Positions 1 through 8,007 of a stretch of 64,000 nt of DNA are shown here, piece after piece (the stretch's first letter is position 1; every line of letters begins with the position of its first letter). The DNA is from an uncultured Vampirovibrio sp. (lineage in GTDB: Bacteria; Cyanobacteriota; Vampirovibrionia; Gastranaerophilales; Gastranaerophilaceae). The notes under the pieces are model-generated. The model was given only the letters and a program-made list of their open reading frames with translations. It had not been told where the DNA came from and did not search any database. The DNA lies in the NCBI GenBank assembly GCA_910584405.1, contig CAJUAL010000001.1:333602-397601 (forward strand). The letters run 5' to 3'. Made by a program: the position numbers and the translations under genes.

Positions 1-174
1 ATTGAAGGTGACTTAAGACGTGAAATCGCAATGAACATCAAACGTCTTCAAGAAATCGGATCATTCAGAGGGATGCGTCACAAACGTAAACTTCCATGCC
101 GCGGACAAAGAACAAAAACAAACGCTAGAACTCAACGCGGTAAGAAAACAGGACCTGTTTCTAAGAAGAAGTAG
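1..174 (+). CDS. rpsM: 30S ribosomal protein S13, C-terminal part
   Basis: The frame is open from the first base to the TAG at 172-174 and encodes the last 57 residues of S13. The conserved tail is visible: an EGDLRREI helix, the [16 protein letters not shown] segment and [10 protein letters not shown] before a lysine-rich end. S13 sits in the head of the small subunit and contacts the P-site tRNA and 5S/L5 bridge. The start lies outside the window. It is followed by repeat-family A and rpsK, the usual neighbour in the alpha/S13 operon. Confidence 0.97.
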   Translation: MEGDLRREIAMNIKRLQEIGSFRGMRHKRKLPCRGQRTKTNARTQRGKKTGPVSKKK

Positions 175-177
175 GCG

Positions 178-305
178 CAGCCGGTGTGTAGTGCCGGTGT
201 CGGTTCGCGAGAGCGAAACGAGCAGGGCACGAAACATTATGTGACCGCCGTTGTGACTGTAGCGGTAGCGAAAGGAACGAAGCAATCTTTGATTGCACAG
301 GCGGA
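178..305 (+). repeat. Interspersed structured repeat family A, copy 1
   Basis: About 128 bp, GC-richer than its surroundings, between rpsM and rpsK. It shares the core GAAACATTATGTGACCGCCG (230-249) with copies at 752-845, 3190-3317 and, inverted, 6157-6286. Internal complementarity includes TTCGC/GCGAA near 203-217, GCAATC/GATTGC around 281-296, and an outer ACCGCC/GGCGG pair, so the RNA would fold. It has no coding potential of its own: its frames are interrupted by stops. Confidence 0.85.
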
Positions 306-357
306 ATAACAGGTATAAAGAAATAAAAACAAACGTAACAATATAAAGGAAATAGAA

Positions 358-744
358 ATGGCAAGACCACAAAAAACTAAGAAAAAAGAAAAGAAAAACG
401 TATTGCAAGGGGTTGTACACATTCAGTCAACTTTCAACAATACTATAGTAACTTCTACAGATACTCAAGGTAATGCTATTGCTTGGGCAACAGCAGGTGC
501 TTCAGGTTTCAAAGGAGCTAGAAAAGGAACTCCGTTTGCAGCTCAATCAGCAGCTGAAATGGTAGCTAAAAAATCAATCGATCAAGGTATGAAAAAAGTT
601 GAAGTTCATATCAAAGGACCTGGTTCAGGTAGAGAAACTGCAATCAGAGCAATCCAAGCTGCAGGTTTAGAAATTACATTAATTAAAGATGTAACTCCTA
701 TCCCTCACAACGGATGCCGTCCACCTAAGAAAAGACGTGTATAG
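358..744 (+). CDS. rpsK: 30S ribosomal protein S11
   Basis: A 128-residue protein of normal length for S11, a platform protein of the 30S subunit that binds 16S rRNA near the 3' end. Visible signatures are [12 protein letters not shown] (residues 21-32), the [17 protein letters not shown] stretch and the basic tail [13 protein letters not shown] purine-rich AAAGGAAATAGAA lies just before the ATG at 358. It is in the ribosomal operon between rpsM and rpsD; family A repeats flank it on both sides. Confidence 0.98.
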   Translation: MARPQKTKKKEKKNVLQGVVHIQSTFNNTIVTSTDTQGNAIAWATAGASGFKGARKGTPFAAQSAAEMVAKKSIDQGMKKVEVHIKGPGSGRETAIRAIQAAGLEITLIKDVTPIPHNGCRPPKKRRV

Positions 745-751
745 TATACGT

Positions 752-845
752 AAGCCGGTGTTTAGTCCGGAGCGGATTTGTGAGGACGAAACATTATATA
801 ACCGTCGTTGTGACTGACGCGTCAGCAAAAGAAACCAGGCGGGAA
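752..845 (+). repeat. Interspersed repeat family A, copy 2 (diverged)
   Basis: A shorter, more diverged member: it keeps AGCCGGTGT at its left end, the GACGAAACATTATATAACCG core (785-804), TGTGACTG and the closing CAGGCGGGAAA. It lies between rpsK and rpsD in the same orientation as copy 1. The central TTCGCGAGAGCGAA hairpin seen in copies 1 and 3 is largely lost. Confidence 0.75.
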
Positions 846-867
846 AAGGCAGTTAATAAGTAGTATC

Positions 868-913
868 GCGGGGGCTTGCGAATTAGTCCAAACGCAAACC
901 ATAGATGCCCCGC
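868..913 (+). promoter_or_regulatory. Stem-loop in the rpsD leader
   Basis: GCGGGG (868-873) pairs with CCCCGC (908-913), and TTGCG (876-880) pairs with CGCAA (893-897), giving an interrupted hairpin that ends 26 bases before the rpsD start and just before its AAAAAGGAG Shine-Dalgarno. S4 is a known translational autoregulator in other bacteria, so this could be an S4-responsive leader; that is inference from position. It could instead be the tail of the adjacent repeat. Confidence 0.4.
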
Positions 914-939
914 ACAAGAAAAAGGAGAAAATTTAAAAA

Positions 940-1542
940 ATGGCAAGATATACAGGACCAAATAATAAATTATTTAGAAATAAAAAAGTAAAAGATTTGT
1001 CAAACAGAAAATTAACATCTTCTATGAGACAAACAGCTTCAGGTCAACACGGTGCAGTTAGAAAAAAACTTTCTGAATACGCACTTCACTTGGCTGAAAA
1101 ACAAAAAATCAGATTTACTTATTTAGTAAGCGAAAAACAATTCGTAAAATACTATAACGAAGCTGCTAGAAGAAAAGGCGTAACAGGTACAATCTTGTTA
1201 CAACTTCTTGAATCAAGATTAGACAACATCTTGTTCAGAGCAGGTTTCGGTATCACTCGTAAACAAACAAGACAAATTGTTAACCACGGTCACGTTCTTG
1301 TTAACGGTAAAAAAGTAGATATTCCGTCTTACTTAGTTAAAGCGGGTGATGTTGTTACAGTTAAATCAAAAAGCTCTAAATACTTAAATGATGTAATTGG
1401 AATGATCGATATGGCTTGTGCTCCGGCTTGGATGACAATCGATAAAGAAGCATTGAAGATTACATTTGACAGAATTCCTGAAAGAGAAGAATTAGATCCG
1501 GAAATCAAGGAACAACTTGTTATCGAATATTATTCTAAGTAG
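940..1542 (+). CDS. rpsD: 30S ribosomal protein S4
   Basis: A 200-residue S4, a primary 16S rRNA binder that nucleates assembly of the 5' domain. The S4 RNA-binding domain is clear around residues 90-155 (SRLDNILFRAGF, then NHGHVLVNGKKVDIPSY). The N-terminal region has no CxxC pairs, so this is the zinc-free form. The ATG at 940 follows AAAAAGGAG with normal spacing. The gene lies between rpsK and rpoA; in many cyanobacteria rpsD is elsewhere, so its place here is a small departure. Confidence 0.98.
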   Translation: MARYTGPNNKLFRNKKVKDLSNRKLTSSMRQTASGQHGAVRKKLSEYALHLAEKQKIRFTYLVSEKQFVKYYNEAARRKGVTGTILLQLLESRLDNILFRAGFGITRKQTRQIVNHGHVLVNGKKVDIPSYLVKAGDVVTVKSKSSKYLNDVIGMIDMACAPAWMTIDKEALKITFDRIPEREELDPEIKEQLVIEYYSK

Positions 1543-1612
1543 GAATTGTAAGTAGTAAGCATTAGCTTATATAACTAGCAATTAAGTAGATTTTAACTAG
1601 GAGAATAAAAGA

Positions 1613-2584
1613 ATGGAATTAAAAATTAAATGTGTTAATACGGCAACCAGCTCTGATGGTTCACAATACGGTAAGTTTGTAATTGAACCGTTAGAAAGAG
1701 GATTCGGTACTACTATCGGTAACTCTTTAAGACGCGTATTATTATCAAGTCTTGAAGGTACAGCAGTTACCAGTGCAAGAATCGAAGGTATTACTCACGA
1801 ATATACAGCGATTCCTGGTGTTTTGGAAGACGTTATTGATGTAATGTTAAACTTAAAAGGGTTAGTAGTAAAAACTGACTCTAAAGAATCTCAACACTTA
1901 AGAATCGATGTTGATAAACCGGGCCCTGTATTAGCAAGTGATATCCAATTACCGGCAGGTGTTAAAGTTGTTAACCCTGATTGGTTAATTTGTACAGTTG
2001 CTGATGGCGGTTCATTCCACGCTGATGTTATTGTTGACACAGGCAAAGGTTATGTTCCTAACGATGTTCCGAGAGATGCGAAAGAAGCTTCTATCGATGT
2101 ATTACCGATTGATGCAACATTTATGCCTATCAAACGCGTAAGCTACAACGTAGAAAGCGCTCGTGTCGGTGATGCTTTAGACTTTGATAAACTTACTCTT
2201 GAAATCTGGTCAAATGGTTCAATCGATGTTCAAAATGCTTTGAGCCAAGCATCTAATTTACTTATCGAACACTTTATGCAAATTGCATCTATTACAGGTC
2301 AGCCTGTAGCAGTTTCAGCTCCTCAAGTTGAAGAATCTGTAGATGAAGTTGAAGAAACTCCTTCTATGACAATTGAAGAATTGGAACTTTCAGTAAGAGC
2401 ATACAACTGTTTGAAAAGAGCAAGCATCAATTCAATGTCTGAATTGTTGAAAAAATCAGAACATGACTTATTAAATATTAAAAACTTCGGCAAAAAATCA
2501 TCAGACGAAGTTATTGAAAGACTTCACCACTTCGGCTTAGACTTGGCTCCAAGTCCTGTTGAAGAAGAAGATATGATTGGATAA
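1613..2584 (+). CDS. rpoA: DNA-directed RNA polymerase subunit alpha
   Basis: A 323-residue alpha subunit. The N-terminal dimerisation domain (residues 1-230) has the GFGTTIGNSLRRVLLSSL signature and the INTHEYTAI-type loop (here ITHEYTAIPGV). The C-terminal domain (about 255-315) has the ELELSVRAYNCLKRA and LLNIKNFGKKSSDEV elements that bind UP elements and activators. A purine-rich AGGAGAATAAAAG precedes the ATG. It is the centre of the operon and is followed 33 bases later by rplQ. Confidence 0.98.
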   Translation: MELKIKCVNTATSSDGSQYGKFVIEPLERGFGTTIGNSLRRVLLSSLEGTAVTSARIEGITHEYTAIPGVLEDVIDVMLNLKGLVVKTDSKESQHLRIDVDKPGPVLASDIQLPAGVKVVNPDWLICTVADGGSFHADVIVDTGKGYVPNDVPRDAKEASIDVLPIDATFMPIKRVSYNVESARVGDALDFDKLTLEIWSNGSIDVQNALSQASNLLIEHFMQIASITGQPVAVSAPQVEESVDEVEETPSMTIEELELSVRAYNCLKRASINSMSELLKKSEHDLLNIKNFGKKSSDEVIERLHHFGLDLAPSPVEEEDMIG

Positions 2585-2617
2585 TACAAAATAATAAATT
2601 AAGTAAAGGATACAAAA

Positions 2618-3046
2618 ATGAGACACCAAACAAAAAAACATACGCTTGGTAAAGCACAAGACCAAAGAAAGGCTTTGTTGCGTTCTTTAGCCACTGAACT
2701 TTTTGTACACGGTGAAATCACAACAACTATGGCTAGAGCAAAAGCTTTAAAACCATACGCAGAAAAGATTATCACTCTTGCAAAAAAAGGTGACCTTCAC
2801 TCAATTCGTCAAGCTGCAAGATATATTTACAACAAAGAAACTGGTAAATATATGGACTTGACTTCAGGTGAAGTATTTGAAGCTCCACAAGCTGATAAAA
2901 AATTAGCATCACAAACAGTTTTAAGAAAATTGTTTGTAATTATCGGAAAACAATATTCTGATAGAAAAGGCGGATATACAAGAATTTACCACTTACCGCC
3001 AAGACGTGGTGACGCTTCTGAAATGGCATTAATTCAATTGGTGTAA
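2618..3046 (+). CDS. rplQ: 50S ribosomal protein L17
   Basis: A 142-residue L17, near the peptide exit tunnel on the large subunit. The MRHQTKKHTLGKAQDQRKAL start and EITTTMARAKALKPYAEKII segment are characteristic. AAAGGA lies upstream of the ATG. It is somewhat longer than short L17s because of an acidic insert around residues 80-105 (TSGEVFEAPQADKK). It is cotranscribed with rpoA, and truA starts 6 bases after its stop. Confidence 0.97.
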   Translation: MRHQTKKHTLGKAQDQRKALLRSLATELFVHGEITTTMARAKALKPYAEKIITLAKKGDLHSIRQAARYIYNKETGKYMDLTSGEVFEAPQADKKLASQTVLRKLFVIIGKQYSDRKGGYTRIYHLPPRRGDASEMALIQLV

Positions 3047-3052
3047 TTTTAG

Positions 3053-3946
3053 ATGCGATACGCTTTTAAAGTTCAGTATATAGGAAAGAATTATGCTGGA
3101 AGCCAAATTCAAATGAAAGACGGTCAACAGCTGGAGCTTCCGACAATACAAGGAGAACTTGAAAAAGCACTCAGTACTTTGATATGCAGTAGCCGGTGTG
3201 AAGCCGGAGTCGGTTCGCGAGAGCGAAGCGAGCAGGGCGAAACATTATATGACCGCCGTTGCGACAGAAACGAAAGTGGATGGAGCGAACAAATCTCTGA
3301 TTTGTCAGGCGGGAAAGCTACTAATAATAAAATCCGACCGATACGTGCAGTATTTTCCGGCAGAACTGATAAGGGTGTTAATTCACTCGGACAGGTTGTT
3401 CATTTCGATACTGAGAAAACAATTGTTGCTTCAAAGTTTCTCTATCAGATAAATGAAATTTTGCCTGATGATATATCAGTTACAGACTTAGAAGAAGTTG
3501 ATTCAAGATTTCATGCTCAAAAGTCAGCCAAAAGACGTTATTACAGGTTTGAATTTATAAACAGACGTTGTAAAAATGCATTTGATGGTGATTTAATGAG
3601 GGTGAAATATCCGACAGATGAAATTAGGATGCAAAAATCTTTAAATTATCTGCTCGGAGAACATGATTTTTCAAGTTTTAAAAGTTCCGGAACGCTAAAC
3701 CCAAGCACAATCTGTACAATATACGAAGCGAAAGTTTCGAAAGTCGGCGACAAAGTTATTATTGATATTGTAGGAAACAGGTTTTTATATAATATGGTGA
3801 GAACTATTGTCGGAACCCTTTTAGAAATAGAAGGGCATAATTTAGATTCTAAGCATATGTTAGATGTGTTAGAAGCTAAAGACCGTCGAAAGGCGGGAGC
3901 AACGGTTAGTCCGTACGGATTAACTTTAATGAAAGTAATGTATTAA
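3053..3946 (+). CDS. truA: tRNA pseudouridine(38-40) synthase TruA with in-frame repeat insertion
   Basis: TruA converts U38-U40 in the tRNA anticodon arm to pseudouridine. The catalytic block VFSGRTDKGVNSLGQVVHF, with the invariant Asp, and later SFKSSGT and FLYNMVRTIVG are all present. The protein is 297 residues, about 50 longer than usual. The excess lies between ALSTLI (residue about 45) and RPIRAVFSG (about 98) and corresponds exactly to a family A repeat (3190-3317) read without a stop. The insert sits in the loop just before the active-site motif. The conserved parts are intact, so the enzyme may still work with a surface loop; that is inference. Position between rplQ and rplM is the cyanobacterial order. 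Confidence 0.93.
   Translation: MRYAFKVQYIGKNYAGSQIQMKDGQQLELPTIQGELEKALSTLICSSRCEAGVGSRERSEQGETLYDRRCDRNESGWSEQISDLSGGKATNNKIRPIRAVFSGRTDKGVNSLGQVVHFDTEKTIVASKFLYQINEILPDDISVTDLEEVDSRFHAQKSAKRRYYRFEFINRRCKNAFDGDLMRVKYPTDEIRMQKSLNYLLGEHDFSSFKSSGTLNPSTICTIYEAKVSKVGDKVIIDIVGNRFLYNMVRTIVGTLLEIEGHNLDSKHMLDVLEAKDRRKAGATVSPYGLTLMKVMY
3190..3317 (+). repeat. Interspersed repeat family A, copy 3, inside truA
   Basis: About 128 bp matching copy 1 over AGCCGGTGTG, GTCGGTTCGCGAGAGCGAA, GAAACATTATATGACCGCCG and the closing CAGGCGGGAAA. It lies wholly inside the truA frame and adds roughly 43-50 residues, rich in Arg, Ser, Glu and Gly, without a stop. Copy 1 read in the same frame hits TGA, so this copy is either selected for openness or entered in a permissive phase. 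Confidence 0.88.
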
Positions 3947-3968
3947 AAAAATATAATGGAGAAATGCA

Positions 3969-4406
3969 ATGAAAACATATTCAGCAAAACCTCTTGAAGT
4001 TGAAAGAAAATGGTATGTAATCGATGCTGAAGGCGAAATTTTAGGTCGCTTGGCAGTACGTGTTGCAAACATTTTAAGAGGAAAAAATAAACCTGAATAC
4101 ACTCCGCACGTTGACACAGGCGATTTTGTTATCGTAATCAACGCAGCGAAAGTAAAAGTTACAGGTAAAAAAGAAACTGATAAAATTTACTTACACCACA
4201 CAGGATATCCGGGTGGTTTGAAATCAGCAAGTTTCAAAGAATTAATGGAAAAAGACCCTAGAATCGTTATTGAACATGCTGTTCGCGGTATGTTACAACA
4301 TAACACTTTAGGTGCTGAACAATTCAACAAATTGAAAGTTTACGCAGGTGCAGAACATCCGCATGCTGCACAAAAACCAATAGTGTTAGAAAAGGAGGCT
4401 AAATAA
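3969..4406 (+). CDS. rplM: 50S ribosomal protein L13
   Basis: A 145-residue L13, an early assembly protein of the large subunit. Signatures: [19 protein letters not shown] near the N-terminus, [19 protein letters not shown], and the [19 protein letters not shown] block. The start follows AATGGAGAAATGCA with GGAG. It is 22 bases after truA and 2 bases before rpsI, forming the conserved L13-S9 pair. Confidence 0.98.
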   Translation: MKTYSAKPLEVERKWYVIDAEGEILGRLAVRVANILRGKNKPEYTPHVDTGDFVIVINAAKVKVTGKKETDKIYLHHTGYPGGLKSASFKELMEKDPRIVIEHAVRGMLQHNTLGAEQFNKLKVYAGAEHPHAAQKPIVLEKEAK

Positions 4407-4408
4407 TT

Positions 4409-4804
4409 ATGGCAGATACTGAAATTAGAGCAACAGGCCGTAGAAAAACCTCTATCGCAGTTGTAAAATTGGTAAAAGGCAGCGGCAGAATTTTCGTTAA
4501 CGGTAAAAAACTTTCTGATTACATCGGAAACAGACCGGCAATTGAAATGTTAGTATATAGACCGCTTGTTTTAACTGAAACTCAAGAAAGATTTGACGTA
4601 AGAGTTAAAGCTGTAGGCGGTGGTGTTGTATCACAATGTGGTGCTATTAGACACGGTATTTCAAGAGCATTGGTTAAATCAAATGAAGAATTTAAAAATG
4701 TTTTAAAACTTGAAGGTTTATTAACTCGTGACCCACGTGTTAAAGAACGTAAAAAATACGGTAGAAAAAGAGCTCGTAAGAGATTCCAATTCTCTAAACG
4801 TTAA
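4409..4804 (+). CDS. rpsI: 30S ribosomal protein S9
   Basis: A 131-residue S9 whose basic C-terminal tail reaches the P-site tRNA; the end KRARKRFQFSKR is the conserved form of that tail. TGRRKTSIAVVKL at the start and GGGVVSQCGAIRHGISRAL in the middle are typical. AAAGGAGG inside the end of rplM is its Shine-Dalgarno. It is the last gene of the operon and is followed by a terminator. Confidence 0.98.
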   Translation: MADTEIRATGRRKTSIAVVKLVKGSGRIFVNGKKLSDYIGNRPAIEMLVYRPLVLTETQERFDVRVKAVGGGVVSQCGAIRHGISRALVKSNEEFKNVLKLEGLLTRDPRVKERKKYGRKRARKRFQFSKR

Positions 4805-4823
4805 TCTTTTATCAGAATATACG

Positions 4824-4857
4824 AAAAAAAGACCGATATTATTATCGGTCTTTTTTG
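4824..4857. terminator. Bidirectional rho-independent terminator
   Basis: Perfect stem GACCGATA (4831-4838) / TATCGGTC (4843-4850) with an A-run on the left and T6 on the right, so it can end both the ribosomal operon (+) and the convergent gene ending at 4861 (-). Confidence 0.9.
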
Positions 4858-4860
4858 TTA

Positions 4861-6057
4861 TTAAGCTTTAGATTTATGTTCTGTTTTAAGAAGTCCTCGC
4901 TCGTAGAGTCCGTCAAGGATTCTGAAATTTAATAGGTTTCTGTAATCATACATTGCCGGAGTAAATGAAGACAGGGTTCTATCGTGTGATTCTTTTAATT
5001 GTTTAGCAAGTTGTTTTGCTTTTGTTAAGTCTTTAATCAAGCCGGTTTTAATTCTGTCAGGCTGGTAAATTGTCCAGGTTTCGTGAGGATAGTATGTTGA
5101 ACGGCATTCGTTAGTATTTTGGTTAATCAGCATTTCTTTGAACATTTGGTAGTCCATATTGTAAAAGTCTTGTGTAATTTTATAATCCCAGAGCCCAACT
5201 TTTTCATATGGGGCCATTCTAGCAGGCATAATGACTTTAGGAGTATCAACGTATTCTCGTTTTAAGCGTTCTTCCATATAGTCCGTACAACCAATACCTA
5301 CAAAGTGTATTGAATTACAGAATTCTTCCAAAATCCCCAAATCTTCGGCATATTTAGACATTACATCTAAAAAAGAGGTAGCGCCTTTGCCTGTAAATAT
5401 ATAATCTGTAATAACTGTTTTCTTGCCTGTTTTTTTCATATGGTCAACAATTGTTTGTGGGTCGGCTTTGATCCTATCTAAATATTTTCTGTATGCGGCT
5501 TCTTCTTTTTGAGTAGGGGCATTTGTATCGACTCTGTAAAGTTCCCCTGTTGTAATGTTACGGTCGTACCAGTTTTTCGAAAACGCAACAAATTTATAAT
5601 CATCAATACCGTCTTTCATCCAAAGGGCTGCGTTTAAGAACCATTTTGGACTTCTGCCAAGACAGATTATCGGGTGGTCTTTGTATTTTGAATAAATTTT
5701 TGCTGTTTTTAAAAATTCATCCATTGTTCTTTCTGCTTTCAGCGGCATATATTGAAAGTTTTCATCAATCATTTCCTTTTTCTTTATGACACGGCTGTTA
5801 AAAAATGTTGCATATCTTTTTCTGAATCGCCGTTTTGTACTTTCACTCATTGCCATATATTCTTCATAATCAATATGAGGAACTGTTCTGTTCGGATCGA
5901 AAAATTCACCAAAGTGAATATTTGCGTTATATCTGAAATTAGCAGGAAGTTTGGCAAAGCTTTCAGTTCTTTGAGGTGCTGATGGGATTGCTTGTTTAAT
6001 TATAGGTTTTTGTTGATAGTTTGATAGTTGATAAGATTGAAGCTTTTGAATTTGCAT
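4861..6057 (-). CDS. Hypothetical protein, possible phosphoribosyltransferase-like fold
   Basis: A 398-residue soluble protein without a signal peptide or membrane segment. I chose the ATG at 6057 because AAAGGA precedes it; the 29 upstream codons run through a hairpin and have no ribosome site. I do not recognise the family. The central part has PIICLGRSPKWFLNAALW and later VITDYIFTGKGATSF, which resembles the hydrophobic-D-x-x-x-TGK PRPP loop of type I phosphoribosyltransferases, with a core helix in the right order before it. The resemblance is by eye. It is convergent with rpsI and sits downstream of the M29 peptidase, separated from it by a terminator. Confidence 0.8.
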   Translation of the reverse strand: MQIQKLQSYQLSNYQQKPIIKQAIPSAPQRTESFAKLPANFRYNANIHFGEFFDPNRTVPHIDYEEYMAMSESTKRRFRKRYATFFNSRVIKKKEMIDENFQYMPLKAERTMDEFLKTAKIYSKYKDHPIICLGRSPKWFLNAALWMKDGIDDYKFVAFSKNWYDRNITTGELYRVDTNAPTQKEEAAYRKYLDRIKADPQTIVDHMKKTGKKTVITDYIFTGKGATSFLDVMSKYAEDLGILEEFCNSIHFVGIGCTDYMEERLKREYVDTPKVIMPARMAPYEKVGLWDYKITQDFYNMDYQMFKEMLINQNTNECRSTYYPHETWTIYQPDRIKTGLIKDLTKAKQLAKQLKESHDRTLSSFTPAMYDYRNLLNFRILDGLYERGLLKTEHKSKA

Positions 6058-6093
6058 AAATTTATCCTTTATTTTTAATTTGTTTATATAATA

Positions 6094-6132
6094 AAACCGC
6101 GCAAAACTTTTTTTGCTAAAAAGTTTTGCGCG
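6094..6132 (-). terminator. Strong 15-bp hairpin, likely terminator of the M29 peptidase gene
   Basis: CGCGCAAAACTTTTT (6098-6112) is the exact reverse complement of 6118-6132, with a 5-base loop. Read on the minus strand it is followed by GGTTTTATTAT. It lies between repeat copy 4 and the start of the 398-residue gene, supporting the downstream start at 6057. Confidence 0.7.
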
Positions 6133-6156
6133 ATAATGCTTCACATTGGCTTCGCT

Positions 6157-6286
6157 TTACCGCCTGTGCAATCTGTAGATTGCTTCGTTCCTTTCACTAG
6201 CGTTTCAGTCACAACGGCGGTCACATAATGTTCGCCTCTGCTTGTCACACTCTCGTGTGCCAACACCGGGCTCACACCGGCTTCGC
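6157..6286 (-). repeat. Interspersed repeat family A, copy 4 (inverted)
   Basis: The reverse complement matches the other copies: AGCCGGTGTGAGCCCGGTGT, then GGCGAACATTATGTGACCGC, CGTTGTGACTG, AAAGGAACGAAGCAATCT and CACAGGCGG. It abuts the stop codon of the M29 peptidase gene (6287-6289), so like copies 1 and 2 it is 3' of a gene in the direction of transcription. Confidence 0.85.
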
Positions 6287-7393
6287 TTATATAATCATTT
6301 TACCGTTTTCGTAGATAAGTTTTCCGTCAGCGAATATTTTACCGCCGTTTTTCATGTTTTTGATTAAATCCCAGTGTAAGCCTGATACATTTTTACCGCC
6401 TGTTTCGGGGTATGATGCGCCGACAGCCATGTGAATAGCTCCGCCGATTTTTTCATCAAACAGAATATTACCTGTAATTTCTTGAATTTCGTCGTTTGTG
6501 CCGATTGCGATTTCACCTATTCCGTGAGAACCTTCATCCATATTAATCATAGCGTTTAGGAATTCTTCATCTTGTTCTGCTTCGGCTTTTACTACAAGAC
6601 CGTTTTCTATCCAAAGATGAACTCCGTGAGCACAGTTTCCGCGGTAGTTTTGAGGATAATCAAAATATATTTCTCCGTTTATACCGTCTTCTACAGGGGA
6701 GGTGAATACTTCACCGTCAGGGTAGTTGTTTAAGCCTGAACAGCTAATCCATTTTCTGCCCTCAACATTGAATTTTATATCTGTTTTTTCACCTGTTATG
6801 TGTAATTCTTTTACCCCGTTAAGATAATCAGCCCATTGTGTTTGTTTTTTATCAAGTTCTTTTAATTTAGCCACCGGATCTTCCAAATTTAAGTAGCAAG
6901 AGTTGAATAAAAATTCAGAGTATTCATCAAGCGACATTTTCGCTTCTTGCGCTAAAGCGTATGTCGGAACATCTGCGATAACCCATTTGGCAGTTCCTTC
7001 AGCTGAACGTTTCATAAGCTTTTCTGACAGTTTTTTTGTAGCTTTTCCACGGCGGGCAAGCTTTGTTAAATCAGCACGAGCCATATTTTTTGTGTTTAAA
7101 GGTGCGCCAAGTGAGATGAATTTGTCAACTTTGTCGTATTCCAATTCTGTTATAGGGTCTATGTAGTCAAGTTGTTCATCTGTTGCATTTTTAAGGAAGA
7201 TTTCACCTAAATCACCTAATGCTGTTCTTACTATCGGGTTTCCTCCGCGTTCTAAAACTCTTTTATAAATAGCTTTGACTAAGTCTTTAGCTTCAAAGCT
7301 TTCGGCTCTAATCATAACTAAATCACCTTTTTGCACATCGGTTGAGTAATCAACCAAAACTTGTGCGTATTTGTCCCAAATTGTTTTTTGCAT
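6287..7393 (-). CDS. M29 family metallo-aminopeptidase
   Basis: A 368-residue cytosolic peptidase of the M29 (aminopeptidase T / AmpS / PepS) family, which removes N-terminal residues using two metal ions. The N-terminal KYAQVLVDYSTDVQKGDLVMI is typical. The C-terminal metal ligands are readable: GEIAIGTN (Glu), IHMAVGASY (His and, seven residues on, Tyr) and LHWD (His-x-Asp), spaced as in characterised members. AAAGAGAG lies before the ATG. It appears to be a single-gene unit ending at the hairpin 6094-6132. Confidence 0.93.
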   Translation of the reverse strand: MQKTIWDKYAQVLVDYSTDVQKGDLVMIRAESFEAKDLVKAIYKRVLERGGNPIVRTALGDLGEIFLKNATDEQLDYIDPITELEYDKVDKFISLGAPLNTKNMARADLTKLARRGKATKKLSEKLMKRSAEGTAKWVIADVPTYALAQEAKMSLDEYSEFLFNSCYLNLEDPVAKLKELDKKQTQWADYLNGVKELHITGEKTDIKFNVEGRKWISCSGLNNYPDGEVFTSPVEDGINGEIYFDYPQNYRGNCAHGVHLWIENGLVVKAEAEQDEEFLNAMINMDEGSHGIGEIAIGTNDEIQEITGNILFDEKIGGAIHMAVGASYPETGGKNVSGLHWDLIKNMKNGGKIFADGKLIYENGKMII

Positions 7394-7482
7394 AATTAAC
7401 TCTCTTTCTTTTTGAGAGTATTTTATAATATTAAACGGGAAATGTAAACCCTCACCTGCCCCTTTTAAGTTTGTGAGGAAGC

Positions 7483-7815
7483 TTATATATTTACGGTTTC
7501 TTTTATTGAAATTATTATCCGATAGAATAATTCTGTTTCTTCATTTGTGGCATTTTTTATAATTTCAAAAAGTTCATTTTTAAGGTCTTTAGTGGTTTTT
7601 AAATGTCCGAAATCGAATAATTCTTTAATTTCGACATTAAGAATATTGGCAATTTTTTCGATATTTTCTTCTTTTGGCAGTTGGCAGCCGTTTTCAAGCT
7701 TACAAAGGTTGGTTGTTTCCATGCCAATTTTTTCGGCAAGTTGTGATTGCGTAAGTTTGTTACGTTTTCTTAACTCTTTTATTCGTAGCCCTAATAATTT
7801 GCTCAAATTCGCCAT
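7483..7815 (-). CDS. Small XRE-family HTH regulator (module 1)
   Basis: A 110-residue DNA-binding protein. Residues 7-60 form a Cro/C1-type helix-turn-helix: LRIKELRKRNKLTQSQLAEKI, then the recognition segment GMETTNLCKLENG and IEKIANILNVEIKELF. A 40-residue helical tail follows and may dimerise. AAAGG precedes the ATG. It is head-to-head with the prepilin gene at 8008, with 192 bp between, an arrangement repeated four more times in the window. I infer that it represses or activates that prepilin and itself. Confidence 0.92.
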   Translation of the reverse strand: MANLSKLLGLRIKELRKRNKLTQSQLAEKIGMETTNLCKLENGCQLPKEENIEKIANILNVEIKELFDFGHLKTTKDLKNELFEIIKNATNEETELFYRIIISIKETVNI

Positions 7816-7871
7816 ATATTTAACCTTTCTATTAAAATTAACTCATCTGTTTGGATTAAAAAATGGTACAA

Positions 7872-7891
7872 TGTAACAATTACACTTGACA
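7872..7891. promoter_or_regulatory. Inverted repeat and -35-like box between XRE and prepilin, module 1
   Basis: TGTAA-CAA-TTACA (7872-7884) is a perfect short palindrome, immediately followed by a consensus-like TTGACA (7886-7891). It is a candidate operator for the divergent XRE protein. The -10 for a promoter using this TTGACA is not convincing, so the promoter call is weak. Confidence 0.35.
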
Positions 7892-8007
7892 AATTTAGCT
7901 CAATATGACAACATGAATATAGAAACTTGTTATTAATCCCCAAGAATTAATCAATAAGTTGGTGTATTATAAGTACTTTTATGAAAAAAAGAAAGGATTT
8001 TAAGAGT

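Noticed and set aside
61-422. Minus-strand ORFs (119, 69 and 61 residues) over rpsM and rpsK
   Set aside because: They overlap conserved ribosomal protein coding sequence and repeat A; no ribosome site or family match.
3198-3452. 84-residue ORF within truA
   Set aside because: It is an alternative frame of repeat A and conserved truA coding sequence.
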